Of a stretch of 64,000 nucleotides of DNA, positions 34,024 through 45,945 are shown piece after piece. Every line of letters begins with the position of its first letter. The stretch's first letter is position 1. Both the position numbers and the translations under genes were made by a program. The notes under the pieces were generated by a model that saw nothing but the letters and a program-made list of their open reading frames with translations, did not search any database and was not told the DNA's origin. The DNA comes from Lachnospiraceae bacterium (lineage in GTDB: Bacteria > Bacillota > Clostridia > Lachnospirales > Lachnospiraceae), in the NCBI GenBank assembly GCA_022791635.1, contig JAAVZL010000029.1:46268-110267 (forward strand), written 5' to 3'.

Positions 34024-35565
34024 ATGTTCAGTAAAGTGTATTCGGCGGCCTTAAACGGTCTGGATGCTTATCTGGTCCGCGTGGAGGCTGATATCAATGA
34101 CGGGATGCCGCAGCTTTTGATGGTGGGGTATTTGTCGTCGGAGGTGCGGGAGGCGGGGGATCGGGTGCGGACGGCTCTGCGCAATACGGGGATTGTGCTT
34201 CCGCCTAAACGGATTACGGTGAATTTGGCTCCGGCGGGGATTCGTAAAGCCGGCTCGCGGTTTGATCTGCCTGTGGCAGCTGTGATTCTGGCGGCTTTGG
34301 AGAGGATTCCGGGGGAAAGTCTTCAAAATGTGATGCTTGCGGGAGAACTAAGCTTAAGCGGGCAGGTGCTTCCGGTTCCGGGAATTTTGGCTCTGGTGGA
34401 GGAGGCCAGGGCCGAAGGAATCAGGCGCTGTATTGTGCCGGCTCAGAATGCGGCGGAAGGAGCTGTTCTTGAGGAGGTGGAGGTGATTGGAGTCTCCAGT
34501 CTGGCCGAACTGATGGAGGTTTTGCGCCATCCTGAACAGGCGGTAAGGGAGAGGGTGGATGTAGGACAAGTGTTAAAGGAGCAGGTGTCTTTACAGGAGG
34601 CTGATTTTGCTCAGGTGAACGGGCAGGCCGGGGCAAAGCGGGCGGCGGAGGTGGCGGCTGCAGGGATGCACAATCTTCTGCTGATGGGTCCTCCCGGAGC
34701 AGGGAAAACCATGATTGCAAAGCGGATTGCCGGGATTCTGCCTCCGGTAAGCCTTGAGGAAGCCCTGGAGATTACCAAAATCTACAGTGTGGCCGGGCTT
34801 TTGCCGGAGCGTACCTCCCTGCTTACCGGACGGCCCTTTCGGGCTCCCCACCACACGGTGACGCCGGAGGCCCTGGCCGGAGGGGGAAGGATTCCTTCTC
34901 CGGGGGAGATTTCCTTAAGCTCCGGAGGGATTCTTTTTCTGGATGAGCTTCCGGAGTTCAAGAGGAGCGCTCTGGAGATTCTTAGGCAGCCGCTTGAGGA
35001 GCGGCGGGTTTGCGTTTCCCGGACAGCGGGAACTTATGTGTTTCCTGCCAAGTGTATGCTGGTGGCTGCCATGAATCCCTGTGCCTGCGGGTATTTTCCG
35101 GATCGGGGCCGGTGCATCTGTACGGAGCAGGAGGTGTCCCGGTATCTGGGCAAAATCAGCCGTCCATTGCTGGATCGAATTGATATTTGTATGGAGGTTT
35201 CCGGGATTTCCTATGAGGAGCTCACCGAGAAGCAGGAGAATGAGAGCTCTGCAGTGATTCGTAAGCGGGTGGAGGCGGCCCATCGGATGCAGCAGGAGCG
35301 CTATGAGGGGCTCCCTATTCATTTTAATGCGTATCTGAATGGAAAGCAGGTAGAGACTTACTGCTTTCTGGGGAGCAGGGAGCGAAGTTTATTAAAAAAT
35401 GCATTTGGAAAACTAAACTTAAGCGCCCGGGCATATTATAAGATTATCAAGACGGCACGTACCATTGCGGATTTGGAGCAGGAGGAGCGGATAGGAGAGG
35501 AGCATCTTCTGGAGGCGCTTCGTTACCGTCTGCCGGGCGAAAGCTACTGGGGGAGGGGAGTATGA
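34024..35565 (+). CDS. comM: YifB/ComM-family Mg-chelatase-like AAA+ ATPase
   Basis: 513 residues: an N-terminal Lon-protease-like domain (MFSKVYSAALNGLDAYLVRV), an AAA+ core with Walker A GPPGAGKTMIAKRI, Walker B LFLDELPEF, and a C-terminal MCM-like part with CACGYFPD Cys residues. ComM helicases drive branch migration during natural transformation in Gram-negatives; the Firmicute role is less clear. ATG 34024 suits the family start; ATG 34012 is too close to the GAGGAGG site. It overlaps dprA by 4 bases. Confidence 0.9.
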   Translation: MFSKVYSAALNGLDAYLVRVEADINDGMPQLLMVGYLSSEVREAGDRVRTALRNTGIVLPPKRITVNLAPAGIRKAGSRFDLPVAAVILAALERIPGESLQNVMLAGELSLSGQVLPVPGILALVEEARAEGIRRCIVPAQNAAEGAVLEEVEVIGVSSLAELMEVLRHPEQAVRERVDVGQVLKEQVSLQEADFAQVNGQAGAKRAAEVAAAGMHNLLLMGPPGAGKTMIAKRIAGILPPVSLEEALEITKIYSVAGLLPERTSLLTGRPFRAPHHTVTPEALAGGGRIPSPGEISLSSGGILFLDELPEFKRSALEILRQPLEERRVCVSRTAGTYVFPAKCMLVAAMNPCACGYFPDRGRCICTEQEVSRYLGKISRPLLDRIDICMEVSGISYEELTEKQENESSAVIRKRVEAAHRMQQERYEGLPIHFNAYLNGKQVETYCFLGSRERSLLKNAFGKLNLSARAYYKIIKTARTIADLEQEERIGEEHLLEALRYRLPGESYWGRGV

Positions 35566-36656
35566 GTCGGACTATGGAGGACTACTGGCATTGGCTTACC
35601 GGCAGTCTTACGGGGGAGCCTGGGCTTTTGTGGCAGCTTGTCAGGAAGTATGAGACGCCCAAGGGGGTATTTGAGGCCAAGGAGGAGGCCCTCCTGGAAG
35701 GCTTTCCGAGAAGTCCGGCGGGGATTGCCAGGGTTTTAAGGGGGCGTAAGGAGTGGGACTTTGAGCGGGAGAGAGAGCAGCTTGTCCGAAAAGGGATTGG
35801 CTTTGTGAGCTGTGAGCATCCGGATTACCCCGGGCGTCTTAAGGAGGTTTCCGAGAAGCCGGGAGGCCTCTTTGTGCGGGGAGAGCTTCCCCTGGACACA
35901 CGGCCTTCTATCGCCATTGTGGGGGCCCGCGCCTGCAGCGCCTATGGAAGAAATGCGGCTCTCTGGTTTGCCAGGGAGCTTTCCGGGGCAGGGATGCAGG
36001 TCATAAGCGGGATGGCTCTTGGAATTGACGGCTTTTCCCATCAGGGGGCTCTTTTGGGAGGAGGGAAAACCTTTGGTGTTCTGGGAGGCGGCGTGGATAT
36101 CTGCTATCCGGAGTCTCACAGGGAGCTCTATATGCGTCTGGAGCAGGAGGGGGGACTTTTGTCCGAGAGTCCTCCGGGCACCCGGCCTCTGCGCCATCTC
36201 TTTCCCTTGCGGAACCGCATCATCAGCGGCCTTTCGGACGCCGTACTTATAATAGAAGCAAAAGAAAAAAGCGGCTCTCTCATTACGGCGGATCTGGCTC
36301 TGGAGCAGGGGCGGGATGTGTATGTGGTTCCGGGACGCCTTTTGGATCCTTTAAGCGCCGGCTGTAACAGTCTGATTTGCCAGGGGGCCGGAATCGCCCT
36401 CTCTCCGGAACAGATTTTGGAAGAGATGGGAATTATTTCCAATATTTCGAGCCATAAAAGCAAGTACAAAAAAATTGATCTTGAAAAGGCGGAGGATATA
36501 GTGTATAGTTGTTTAGGTTTACAATCCCAGAATCTGGAGGAGCTGTGCGAAAAAACGGGGATTACCGCCACAGAAGCTCTGCGTATTCTTACCAGCCTGG
36601 AGCTTAAAGGATATGCAAAAGAGATTTATAAAAATAATTATATTCGGGCATTGTAA
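35562..36656 (+). CDS. dprA: DNA-processing protein DprA
   Basis: 364 residues. An N-terminal helical domain, the Rossmann DprA core (IVGARACSAYGRNAALW, ISGMALGIDGFSHQGAL, VLGGGVDICYP, FPLRNRIISGLSDAVLI) and a C-terminal winged-helix domain (about 300-364). It loads RecA onto incoming single-stranded DNA. Start ATGA overlap with the upstream ComM-like gene indicates coupled expression; it is followed by topA after a palindromic element, a common dprA-topA order. Confidence 0.94.
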   Translation: MSRTMEDYWHWLTGSLTGEPGLLWQLVRKYETPKGVFEAKEEALLEGFPRSPAGIARVLRGRKEWDFEREREQLVRKGIGFVSCEHPDYPGRLKEVSEKPGGLFVRGELPLDTRPSIAIVGARACSAYGRNAALWFARELSGAGMQVISGMALGIDGFSHQGALLGGGKTFGVLGGGVDICYPESHRELYMRLEQEGGLLSESPPGTRPLRHLFPLRNRIISGLSDAVLIIEAKEKSGSLITADLALEQGRDVYVVPGRLLDPLSAGCNSLICQGAGIALSPEQILEEMGIISNISSHKSKYKKIDLEKAEDIVYSCLGLQSQNLEELCEKTGITATEALRILTSLELKGYAKEIYKNNYIRAL

Positions 36657-36676
36657 GGTTATTATGTGATAAAAGG

Positions 36677-36889
36677 TAGAGCTGTCGCAAAATAAGCCAA
36701 CAGCCATTTCCATATCCTGTGTTCGGACGGTTCATGCACACGCTGTCTGCTCTGAACGGACATTGCTTTGGGAGACCTTTTAAAGTTCCGGGTTTTTTCG
36801 CACTGCCCGTTCCTATCAGACAGTGTGTGCGTGAATAGCCGGACACAGGATATCGGAAAAGTCTGTTGTTTTATTTTGCGACAGCTCTA
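36677..36889. repeat. Palindromic intergenic element P3 (213 bp)
   Basis: The outer arms TAGAGCTGTCGCAAAATAA and TTATTTTGCGACAGCTCTA are exactly complementary, with some mismatches further in. The core is in the P2 orientation, and the loop contains an extra AT-rich segment. It separates dprA and topA, ending 24 bases before the topA start, so it may affect topA expression. Confidence 0.85.
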
Positions 36890-36913
36890 TGATAAAAGAA
36901 AGAGGAAGTATAC

Positions 36914-38992
36914 ATGGCTAAGAATCTGGTTATTGTCGAGTCACCGGCGAAGGTAAAGACAATCAAAAAATTTTTGGGAAGTAATTATGAGGTACTTGCC
37001 TCCCAGGGACATGTACGGGATTTGCCGAAAAGTCAGCTTGGATTTGATGTGGAGCATGACTATGAGCCCAAGTATATTACCATTCGGGGAAAAGGCGACA
37101 TTCTGGCAAAGCTTCGCAAGGAGGCTAAAAAGGCGGAGCGGGTTTATCTGGCAACGGACCCGGACCGGGAGGGAGAGGCTATTTCCTGGCATCTGTCCAA
37201 GGCTTTGAAGCTGGACGAAAAGAAAATGTATCGCATTACCTTTAACGAGATCACAAAGACCGCTGTAAAGGAATCGCTGAAAAATGCCAGAGAGATTGAT
37301 ATGGATCTGGTGGACGCCCAGCAGGCGCGCCGAATGCTGGATCGCATGGTAGGCTACCGCATCAGTCCCATTTTGTGGGCAAAGGTGAAGCGGGGCTTAA
37401 GTGCGGGCCGGGTGCAGTCGGTGGCCCTTCGCCTGGTGGCGGACCGGGAGGAGGAAATCAATGCTTTTATTCCGGAGGAGTACTGGACTCTGGAGGCAGA
37501 GCTTATGGCTTCGGGAAGCAAAAAGCCTCTTAAGGCAAAGTTCTACGGGACCAAGACGCAGAAAATGGCCATCGGCTCCAAGGAGGAGATGGATGAGCTT
37601 CTTAAAAAGCTTCAGAATGTGTCTTTTCAGGTGGCGGAAGTAAAGACGGGGGAGCGCACAAAGAAGGCGCCTCTGCCCTTTACCACCAGTACCCTGCAGC
37701 AGGAAGCGTCCAAGACACTGAATTTTTCCACTCAGAAAACCATGAGTCTGGCGCAGCAGCTCTATGAGGGAATCGATATTAAGGGAAACGGGACCGTGGG
37801 TGTGATTACCTATCTGCGTACGGATTCCACCCGAATTTCCGAGGAGGCTCAGAAAAATGCGAGAGCCTACATTGAGGAGCAGTATGGAAAGAATTACGTT
37901 TCCTTGGGAAGCTCCACCAAGAAGAGCGGCAAGAAGATTCAGGATGCCCACGAGGCCATCCGGCCTACGGATATCTCCCGCACACCGGCGGCCTTAAAGG
38001 AGTCCCTGACCCGGGATCAGTTCCGGCTCTACCAGCTGATTTGGAGACGGTTTGCCGCCAGTCAGATGGCGGACGCCGTGTATGAGACCTCCTCTGCGAA
38101 AATTGAAGGGGGGGATTACCGCTTTACCGTGTCTGCCTCCCGGCTTTCCTTTGACGGATTCCTGTCCGTCTATGTGCAGGAGGAGGATAAGGAAGAGAGC
38201 GGGCAGCTTTTGAAGGGCTTATCCAAGGATATGACACTGGATCTAAAGGCCCTGGACAGCCAGCAGCATTTTACCCAGCCGCCGGCGCACTATACGGAGG
38301 CTGCTCTGGTAAAGACCTTGGAGGAGCTGGGAATCGGCCGGCCCAGTACCTATGCGCCCACCATCACCACCATCATTGCCCGCCGCTATGTGTCCAGAGA
38401 AAACCGCAATCTCTATCTGACGGAGCTTGGCGAGGTGGTGAACAATATGATGAAGGCCGCCTTCCCCAGCATTGTAGAGTCTGATTTTACGGCGAATATG
38501 GAGGGACTTCTGGATTGCGTGGAGGAGGGAACGGTCAATTGGAAGACTGTGGTGGAGAACTTTTATCCGGATCTGGACGCGGCGGTTCAGGCGGCGGAGA
38601 AGGAGCTTCAAGAGGTGAAGCTTGAGGATGAGGTGACGGACGTAGTCTGTGATCTCTGCGGCCGCAATATGGTCATCAAATACGGGCCCCATGGACGCTT
38701 CCTGGCGTGCCCCGGATTCCCGGAGTGCCGCAATACAAAGCCCTATCTTGAGAAAATCGGAGTTCCCTGTCCCAAATGCGGCGGCGAGGTGGTTCTGCGC
38801 AAGACGAAAAAGGGACGCAAGTATTATGGCTGTGAGAACCATCCGGACTGTGACTTTATGTCCTGGCAGAAGCCGGTGGAAAAGAAGTGCCCGAAATGCG
38901 GAAGTTATCTGGTGGAAAAAGGCAGCAATTTGGTCTGTGCCGGAGAGGGCTGCGGGTATCGGGAAGCCAGAAAACAGACGGATGAGGCGTAA
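36914..38992 (+). CDS. topA: DNA topoisomerase I
   Basis: 692-residue type IA topoisomerase that relaxes negative supercoils. The N-terminal Toprim domain (NLVIVESPAKVKTIKKFLG, ATDPDREGEAISW), the catalytic Tyr in GVITYLRTDSTRIS, and three C-terminal C4 zinc fingers (CDLCGRN.., CPKCGGEV.., CPKCGSYL..) are seen. AAAGAGGAAG precedes the ATG. Confidence 0.97.
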   Translation: MAKNLVIVESPAKVKTIKKFLGSNYEVLASQGHVRDLPKSQLGFDVEHDYEPKYITIRGKGDILAKLRKEAKKAERVYLATDPDREGEAISWHLSKALKLDEKKMYRITFNEITKTAVKESLKNAREIDMDLVDAQQARRMLDRMVGYRISPILWAKVKRGLSAGRVQSVALRLVADREEEINAFIPEEYWTLEAELMASGSKKPLKAKFYGTKTQKMAIGSKEEMDELLKKLQNVSFQVAEVKTGERTKKAPLPFTTSTLQQEASKTLNFSTQKTMSLAQQLYEGIDIKGNGTVGVITYLRTDSTRISEEAQKNARAYIEEQYGKNYVSLGSSTKKSGKKIQDAHEAIRPTDISRTPAALKESLTRDQFRLYQLIWRRFAASQMADAVYETSSAKIEGGDYRFTVSASRLSFDGFLSVYVQEEDKEESGQLLKGLSKDMTLDLKALDSQQHFTQPPAHYTEAALVKTLEELGIGRPSTYAPTITTIIARRYVSRENRNLYLTELGEVVNNMMKAAFPSIVESDFTANMEGLLDCVEEGTVNWKTVVENFYPDLDAAVQAAEKELQEVKLEDEVTDVVCDLCGRNMVIKYGPHGRFLACPGFPECRNTKPYLEKIGVPCPKCGGEVVLRKTKKGRKYYGCENHPDCDFMSWQKPVEKKCPKCGSYLVEKGSNLVCAGEGCGYREARKQTDEA

Positions 38993-39036
38993 AAATTAGA
39001 AATCTTTCAGATATTTCGAAAAAGCGATTGAAAAGT

Positions 39037-39067
39037 TTGACAACTTATGCTAGTATCACAACATAAA
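39037..39067 (+). promoter_or_regulatory. Candidate codY promoter
   Basis: A perfect TTGACA (39037-39042) is followed after about 18-19 bases by ACATAAAT; the -10 is poor, so its position is uncertain. The region lies 35-70 bases before the codY start. Confidence 0.4.
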
Positions 39068-39103
39068 TAGGTATCTAAATTTTTTACAAAAGGAGGGGTG
39101 CAA

Positions 39104-39877
39104 GTGAGCGTACAGTTATTGGATAAAACCAGAAAGATCAACAAACTGCTTCATAACAATAATTCAAGTAAGGTTGTATTTAACGACATCTGCCAGGTTC
39201 TCACCAATATTTTGAATTCCAATATTTTGGTCTTAAGCCGTAAAGGGAAGGTCCTGGGAGTAAGTCATTGCGAAGGCGTGGAAGAAATCACAGAGCTGAT
39301 TTCCGGTCAGGTTGGCGATCATATTGATGAGGCGCTGAATGAGCGGCTGCTTGGAATTTTATCCACAAAGGAAAATGTAAACCTTCAGACACTGGGCTTT
39401 GTGTCTGACCATGTACAGGATTATCAGGCCATTATCACCCCCATTGATATTGCCGGTGAGCGTCTTGGTACTCTCTTTTTGTATAAGTATCAGGAGCAGT
39501 ATGACATTGATGATATTATTTTGAGTGAGTATGGAACTACGGTGGTTGGGCTGGAGATGATGCGGTCCGTCAACGAGGAGAACGAGGAGGAGAAGCGTAA
39601 GGTTCAGATTGTGAAGTCTGCGATCAGTACGTTGTCTTTTTCGGAGCTGGAGGCGATTACTCATATTTTTGAGGAGCTTAAGGGGAATGAAGGGATTCTG
39701 GTGGCCAGTAGGATTGCGGACAGCGTGGGGATTACCAGATCGGTGATTGTGAATGCTCTGCGTAAATTTGAGAGCGCCGGGGTGATTGAGTCGCGGTCCT
39801 CGGGGATGAAGGGGACATACATTAAGGTTGTAAATGATGTGGTGTTTGATGAGTTGGCGAAGCTTAAAAAGGTGTGA
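39104..39877 (+). CDS. codY: GTP- and branched-chain-amino-acid-sensing repressor CodY
   Basis: 257 residues. An N-terminal GAF domain (about 1-150; SVQLLDKTRKINKLLH, FNDICQVLTNILNSN) binds isoleucine-type effectors; a linker leads to a winged helix-turn-helix (VASRIADSVGITRSVIVNAL, then GVIESRSSGMKGTYIKV). The start is GTG 39104, 7 bases after AGGAGG; a GTG two codons upstream is too near. It adjusts nutrient, motility and sporulation genes. Confidence 0.95.
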   Translation: MSVQLLDKTRKINKLLHNNNSSKVVFNDICQVLTNILNSNILVLSRKGKVLGVSHCEGVEEITELISGQVGDHIDEALNERLLGILSTKENVNLQTLGFVSDHVQDYQAIITPIDIAGERLGTLFLYKYQEQYDIDDIILSEYGTTVVGLEMMRSVNEENEEEKRKVQIVKSAISTLSFSELEAITHIFEELKGNEGILVASRIADSVGITRSVIVNALRKFESAGVIESRSSGMKGTYIKVVNDVVFDELAKLKKV

Positions 39878-39884
39878 GAACAAA

Positions 39885-39922
39885 GGCTGAACGGGAAGAG
39901 GGGCTCCTGTTCAGTCTTTTTT
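39885..39922 (+). terminator. Intrinsic terminator of codY
   Basis: CTGAAC (39887) pairs with GTTCAG (39909-39914) around a GC-rich stem GGGAAGAGG-GGCTCC, and six Ts follow. Confidence 0.65.
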
Positions 39923-39942
39923 GGTGGGGACGGGGGTGGGAG

Positions 39943-39988
39943 GGGGCTGGCACGAAATAAGCCGGCCGGCTTATTTTGCACCAGCCCC
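39943..39988. repeat. Core-less hairpin related to the palindromic family (S3, 46 bp)
   Basis: GGGGCTGGCACGAAATAAGC pairs with GCTTATTTTGCACCAGCCCC around a GGCC centre. The arms resemble those of the large palindromes (GCAAAATAAGCC type), but the shared core is missing. Confidence 0.6.
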
Positions 39989-40010
39989 TCCCTGGCTTCG
40001 GTGCTATTCC

Positions 40011-40110
40011 GCTAAGCCTGCAAAGACTACCGGCGCAGGGGAGGAGGACCGCCTCGGTGAGGGGCGGCGGTTCTTGCCCGGAGCCTTTATAAGCCTTTCG
40101 GGGATTAGCT
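40011..40110. repeat. Intergenic repeat, family R3, copy b
   Basis: Reverse complement of the copy at 11339-11437 with some changes: GCTAAGCCTGCAA, CCGGCGCAGGGGAGGAGG, GGGGCGGCGGTTCTTGCC and GGATTAGCTT. Directly next to hairpin S3 in the codY-groES gap. Confidence 0.75.
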
Positions 40111-40180
40111 TCATAACAGTAACCACTGCTTGGCATGGAAATCTTAAAAAATAAAAAAAGAATAAATTTTAGAAAATGTG

Positions 40181-40209
40181 TTGACAAATAAAATGGAAAG
40201 CATTAATAT
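40181..40209 (+). promoter_or_regulatory. Sigma-A promoter of groESL
   Basis: TTGACA (40181-40186), a 17-base spacer and TAATAT (40204-40209), preceded by an A/T-rich UP-like stretch. The CIRCE operator lies at the transcription start region. Confidence 0.85.
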
Positions 40210-40221
40210 AATATCCGTAAG

Positions 40222-40248
40222 TTAGCACTCAATCTTGGTGAGTGCTAA
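40222..40248 (+). promoter_or_regulatory. CIRCE operator (HrcA binding site)
   Basis: Exact consensus TTAGCACTC, nine bases, GAGTGCTAA. It lies 12 bases after the -10 box and 39 before groES. HrcA binding here represses groESL until heat shock. Confidence 0.97.
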
Positions 40249-40287
40249 TAAGGAAAACGACAAGAATAGAATCAAGGAGGAATAGAA

Positions 40288-40572
40288 ATGAAGTTAGTAC
40301 CATTGGGTGACAGAGTTGTACTGAAACAGTTTGAAGCGGAAGAGACGACTGCATCGGGAATTATTTTGGCGAGCAAGTCTCAGGAGAAGCCACAGCAGGC
40401 AGAGGTTATCGCAGTAGGACCTGGCGGAATGGTGGATGGAAAAGAAGTGACCATGCATGTGAAGGAAGGCGACAAGGTCATCTATTCCAAGTATGCAGGC
40501 AATGAGGTAAAGCTCGGGGATGAGGAGTATATCATTGTGAAGCAGAACGACATCCTTGCAATTGTTGAATAA
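40288..40572 (+). CDS. groES: Co-chaperonin GroES
   Basis: 94 residues, the usual length, starting [19 protein letters not shown]; the mobile loop [17 protein letters not shown] and the C-terminal [14 protein letters not shown] are typical. It caps GroEL. CAAGGAGG lies 7 bases before the ATG. Transcribed with groEL from the CIRCE-controlled promoter. Confidence 0.97.
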   Translation: MKLVPLGDRVVLKQFEAEETTASGIILASKSQEKPQQAEVIAVGPGGMVDGKEVTMHVKEGDKVIYSKYAGNEVKLGDEEYIIVKQNDILAIVE

Positions 40573-40592
40573 GAATAACTGTTGTTTTATAG

Positions 40593-42242
<1,650 letters not shown>

Positions 42243-42336
42243 GCCCTTCCCTTGACAAATAGAATAGCTGAAGGAAACGGAAGAGAGATTGTCCAGGAGA
42301 TGATCTCTCTTCTTTCTTTTATGCGCAGGGGCGCAT

Positions 42337-42518
42337 GGGGCTGTCGCAGAATGAACCAACAGGCTTTTCCAATATCCGGTGTCCGGCTGTTCGCGGACAG
42401 GCTGTCTGATATGGGCGGATATTGCCTGGGCAATGTTCGTACAGAGCAGACAGAATGTACGAGAACCGTCCGAACACCGGATATGGAAAAGCCTGTTGGT
42501 TCATTCTGCGACAGCCCC
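42337..42518. repeat. Palindromic intergenic element P4 (182 bp)
   Basis: The outer arms are a perfect 34-bp inverted repeat starting GGGGCTGTCGCAGAATGAAC and ending GTTCATTCTGCGACAGCCCC. The core has the P1 orientation (TGTCCGGCTGTTCGCG ... ACCGTCCGAACACCGGATAT). It lies between groEL and guaB and could terminate groESL. Confidence 0.9.
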
Positions 42519-42607
42519 TAAGAAACACCATCAAAAAGTACAAATGTCCGCAATAGACGTACAAATGAAAAAAGTAAAAATCCACCTATTTTTTGTCAGA
42601 AAATATA

Positions 42608-42636
42608 TTGACAACAGGTCCTGTTTTCGCTAATAT
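42608..42636 (+). promoter_or_regulatory. Sigma-A promoter of guaB
   Basis: TTGACA (42608-42613), exactly 17 bases, TAATAT (42631-42636), about 55 bases before the guaB start. No purine riboswitch is visible in the short leader. Confidence 0.85.
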
Positions 42637-42660
42637 AGGAAATTAATATAAACAAAATGA

Positions 42661-44148
<1,488 letters not shown>

Positions 44149-44209
44149 AAGACAGAAAAATCTGTGTGTTTGACCGGAGAAATCCCGGTGAGCAGGGTCA
44201 GATATGAAG

Positions 44210-44266
44210 AAAATCACTTTGAAATGGCTTTTTTGTAAAAATTAAGCCTTTCAAAGTGATTTTTTC
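44210..44266 (+). terminator. Intrinsic terminator of guaB
   Basis: AAAATCACTTTGAAATGGCTT pairs with AAGCCTTTCAAAGTGATTTT after a small AT-rich loop, and a T-run follows. Confidence 0.8.
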
Positions 44267-44439
44267 TTGGAAATCAACCTTTCTTCCATTATAATAGGTT
44301 GGAACGGAAAAATAAAAATCAGATGATTTATTAAAAAAATTTTAATCTTTTTTGTAGTAAATCCTAAGCTGGTACCGTTATTATATATATAAAAGACAAG
44401 CAAAAGACGCGTATTTTGCAGGGGAGGGGGACCCTAAAG

Positions 44440-45000
44440 ATGCTTTTATACTTATCCATGCTGGATACCCAGGAGGAAAAAGACAAATTTACGTTAATTT
44501 ATGAGCAGTATCAGCAGTTCTGCTGGTATGTGGCTTATCAGCTTCTTGGCGATGCCCATCTGGCGGAGGATGCGGTGCAGGAGACTTTTCTGGCTCTCAC
44601 CAGGCATCTTGGCAAGGTGGAGCATGTGGACAGTCCAAGGACGAAGAAGTTTCTCATGACCATTGTAAAGAGTAAGGCCATTGATATCTTAAGAAAGAAC
44701 CGGGGAGAGGCCTGCCCTTCGGAGGAAGTGGGGATTGACATGCCGGATCCTTCTTCGGATCTTTTGGACCAGTATATTACAAAGGAGAATTACGATTACC
44801 TGATATCCTGTATTCTGGAGCTGGATGAGGCGTACCGGGTGGTTTTTGAGTACAAATATCTTCATCAGATGTCAGATACGGAGATTGCCGGGCTTTTAAA
44901 TATTTCCCCCAAGCTGGCGAACGTGAGATTTTACCGTGCAAGAAAGAAGCTTCAGGAAATGCTGGAAAAGGAGGTGGCAGGCCGTGCAGGGAAACGATAA
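44440..45000 (+). CDS. ECF-type RNA polymerase sigma factor
   Basis: 186 residues. Region 2 (KFTLIYEQYQQFCWYVAYQL, LAEDAVQETFLALTRHL) and region 4 (DEAYRVVFEYKYLHQMSDTE, IAGLLNISPKLANVRFYRA) are those of extracytoplasmic-function sigma factors. ATG 44440 follows a GGGGAGGGGG site; a TTG further up would include that site. It overlaps the next gene by 17 bases, the standard layout for a sigma/anti-sigma pair. Confidence 0.88.
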   Translation: MLLYLSMLDTQEEKDKFTLIYEQYQQFCWYVAYQLLGDAHLAEDAVQETFLALTRHLGKVEHVDSPRTKKFLMTIVKSKAIDILRKNRGEACPSEEVGIDMPDPSSDLLDQYITKENYDYLISCILELDEAYRVVFEYKYLHQMSDTEIAGLLNISPKLANVRFYRARKKLQEMLEKEVAGRAGKR

Positions 45001-45907
45001 GAGAGACAAAGCCCAGGAAGCAAAGGAGGAGCTTTTAAGAGAGGCGCTGGATGCCTGCATGGAGGAGCAGTTGAGCTTCATTCCCCCAGAGTGCGAGATT
45101 GCCCGTATGCATACCTTTTCCCAGGAGTTTCGGGAGTATATGGAACAGCTTTTAAGGACCAAGGGACGTCCGCAGCGGCGGACCATTCACAGAAAGGAAT
45201 TTATTTACAGTTTTAATAAGGTGGCAGCCGGTATTCTGGTATTGCTTGTGGTAAGCTCTGCCATAGCCGGAGGGGCCTTGCTGCTGTCGAAAAGCTCCAA
45301 GAGCTCTTCGGATATGGCTTCGTCAGAGACAAGCGAGGCGCCTGCGGAGGAAGAAGCCATAGCGGCGCCTGCGGAGGAGCCGGAGTCCCAGGAGGCGGAT
45401 GAATCGGAAGCCGGGGCCGGAGCTCAGGAGCCCCAGGAAGCTCCGGCAGGCGATGCCGGTGCGCCTGAGCGTGTGGAATTTATGGGCAGGGAGATTTCCC
45501 TGGCAGATAATCAGCAGCTTAAGGAAAAGACTGAGACCGTGAAGACACTTGTAAACAGCCCGGTGATAGCTCGTGACGCCGAGAGCATGAAGGTGACCAT
45601 CGGAAATATGGATGAACGTCCCATTTACTATTATGGCTCTATGGATTTGGAGGTGCTGATCGACGGCGCCTGGTATCTGGTGCCGCCTAAGGAGGCGCCC
45701 ACGGAGGAGGAAGAGAATCGTCTGGTACAGCTGGAGCCCGGCATGGCCCAGGACGAGGAGATTCTTCTTTGGAAATACGAGCTGGATTATGATGCGGAGA
45801 TGTACCGCGCGGTTACCTACCTGGACGGTATGGTGCTCTGTTCGAAATTCCGCTTTGAGAATCCGGAAGAAGATCTGGAAGACGCGCTGGAGCAGACCTG
45901 GGAGTAG
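44984..45907 (+). CDS. Membrane-anchored anti-sigma-like protein
   Basis: 307 residues from GTG 44984 (AAGGAGG about 9 bases upstream, within the sigma gene). A cytoplasmic N-terminal part (about 1-72) with LSFIPPECEIARMHTFSQEF is followed by a single transmembrane helix (GILVLLVVSSAIAGGALLL), a low-complexity Ala/Glu/Ser/Pro-rich stalk, and an extracytoplasmic domain (VEFMGREISLADNQQL onward, with a WYLVPPKEAPTEEEE segment). Topology and overlap with the ECF gene suggest an anti-sigma factor. No zinc-binding HxxxCxxC motif is visible. Confidence 0.72.
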   Translation: MQGNDKRDKAQEAKEELLREALDACMEEQLSFIPPECEIARMHTFSQEFREYMEQLLRTKGRPQRRTIHRKEFIYSFNKVAAGILVLLVVSSAIAGGALLLSKSSKSSSDMASSETSEAPAEEEAIAAPAEEPESQEADESEAGAGAQEPQEAPAGDAGAPERVEFMGREISLADNQQLKEKTETVKTLVNSPVIARDAESMKVTIGNMDERPIYYYGSMDLEVLIDGAWYLVPPKEAPTEEEENRLVQLEPGMAQDEEILLWKYELDYDAEMYRAVTYLDGMVLCSKFRFENPEEDLEDALEQTWE

Positions 45908-45917
45908 GAAGAGGGAT

Positions 45918-45935
45918 ATTACGGAACTGGAATAG
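45918..45935 (+). repeat. Copy of the ATTACGGAACTGGAATAG motif
   Basis: Exact match located 10 bases after the anti-sigma stop. The final TAG plus the next bases (GAG) form the ribosome site of the DUF4349 gene. Confidence 0.6.
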
Positions 45936-45945
45936 GAGATAGAAT

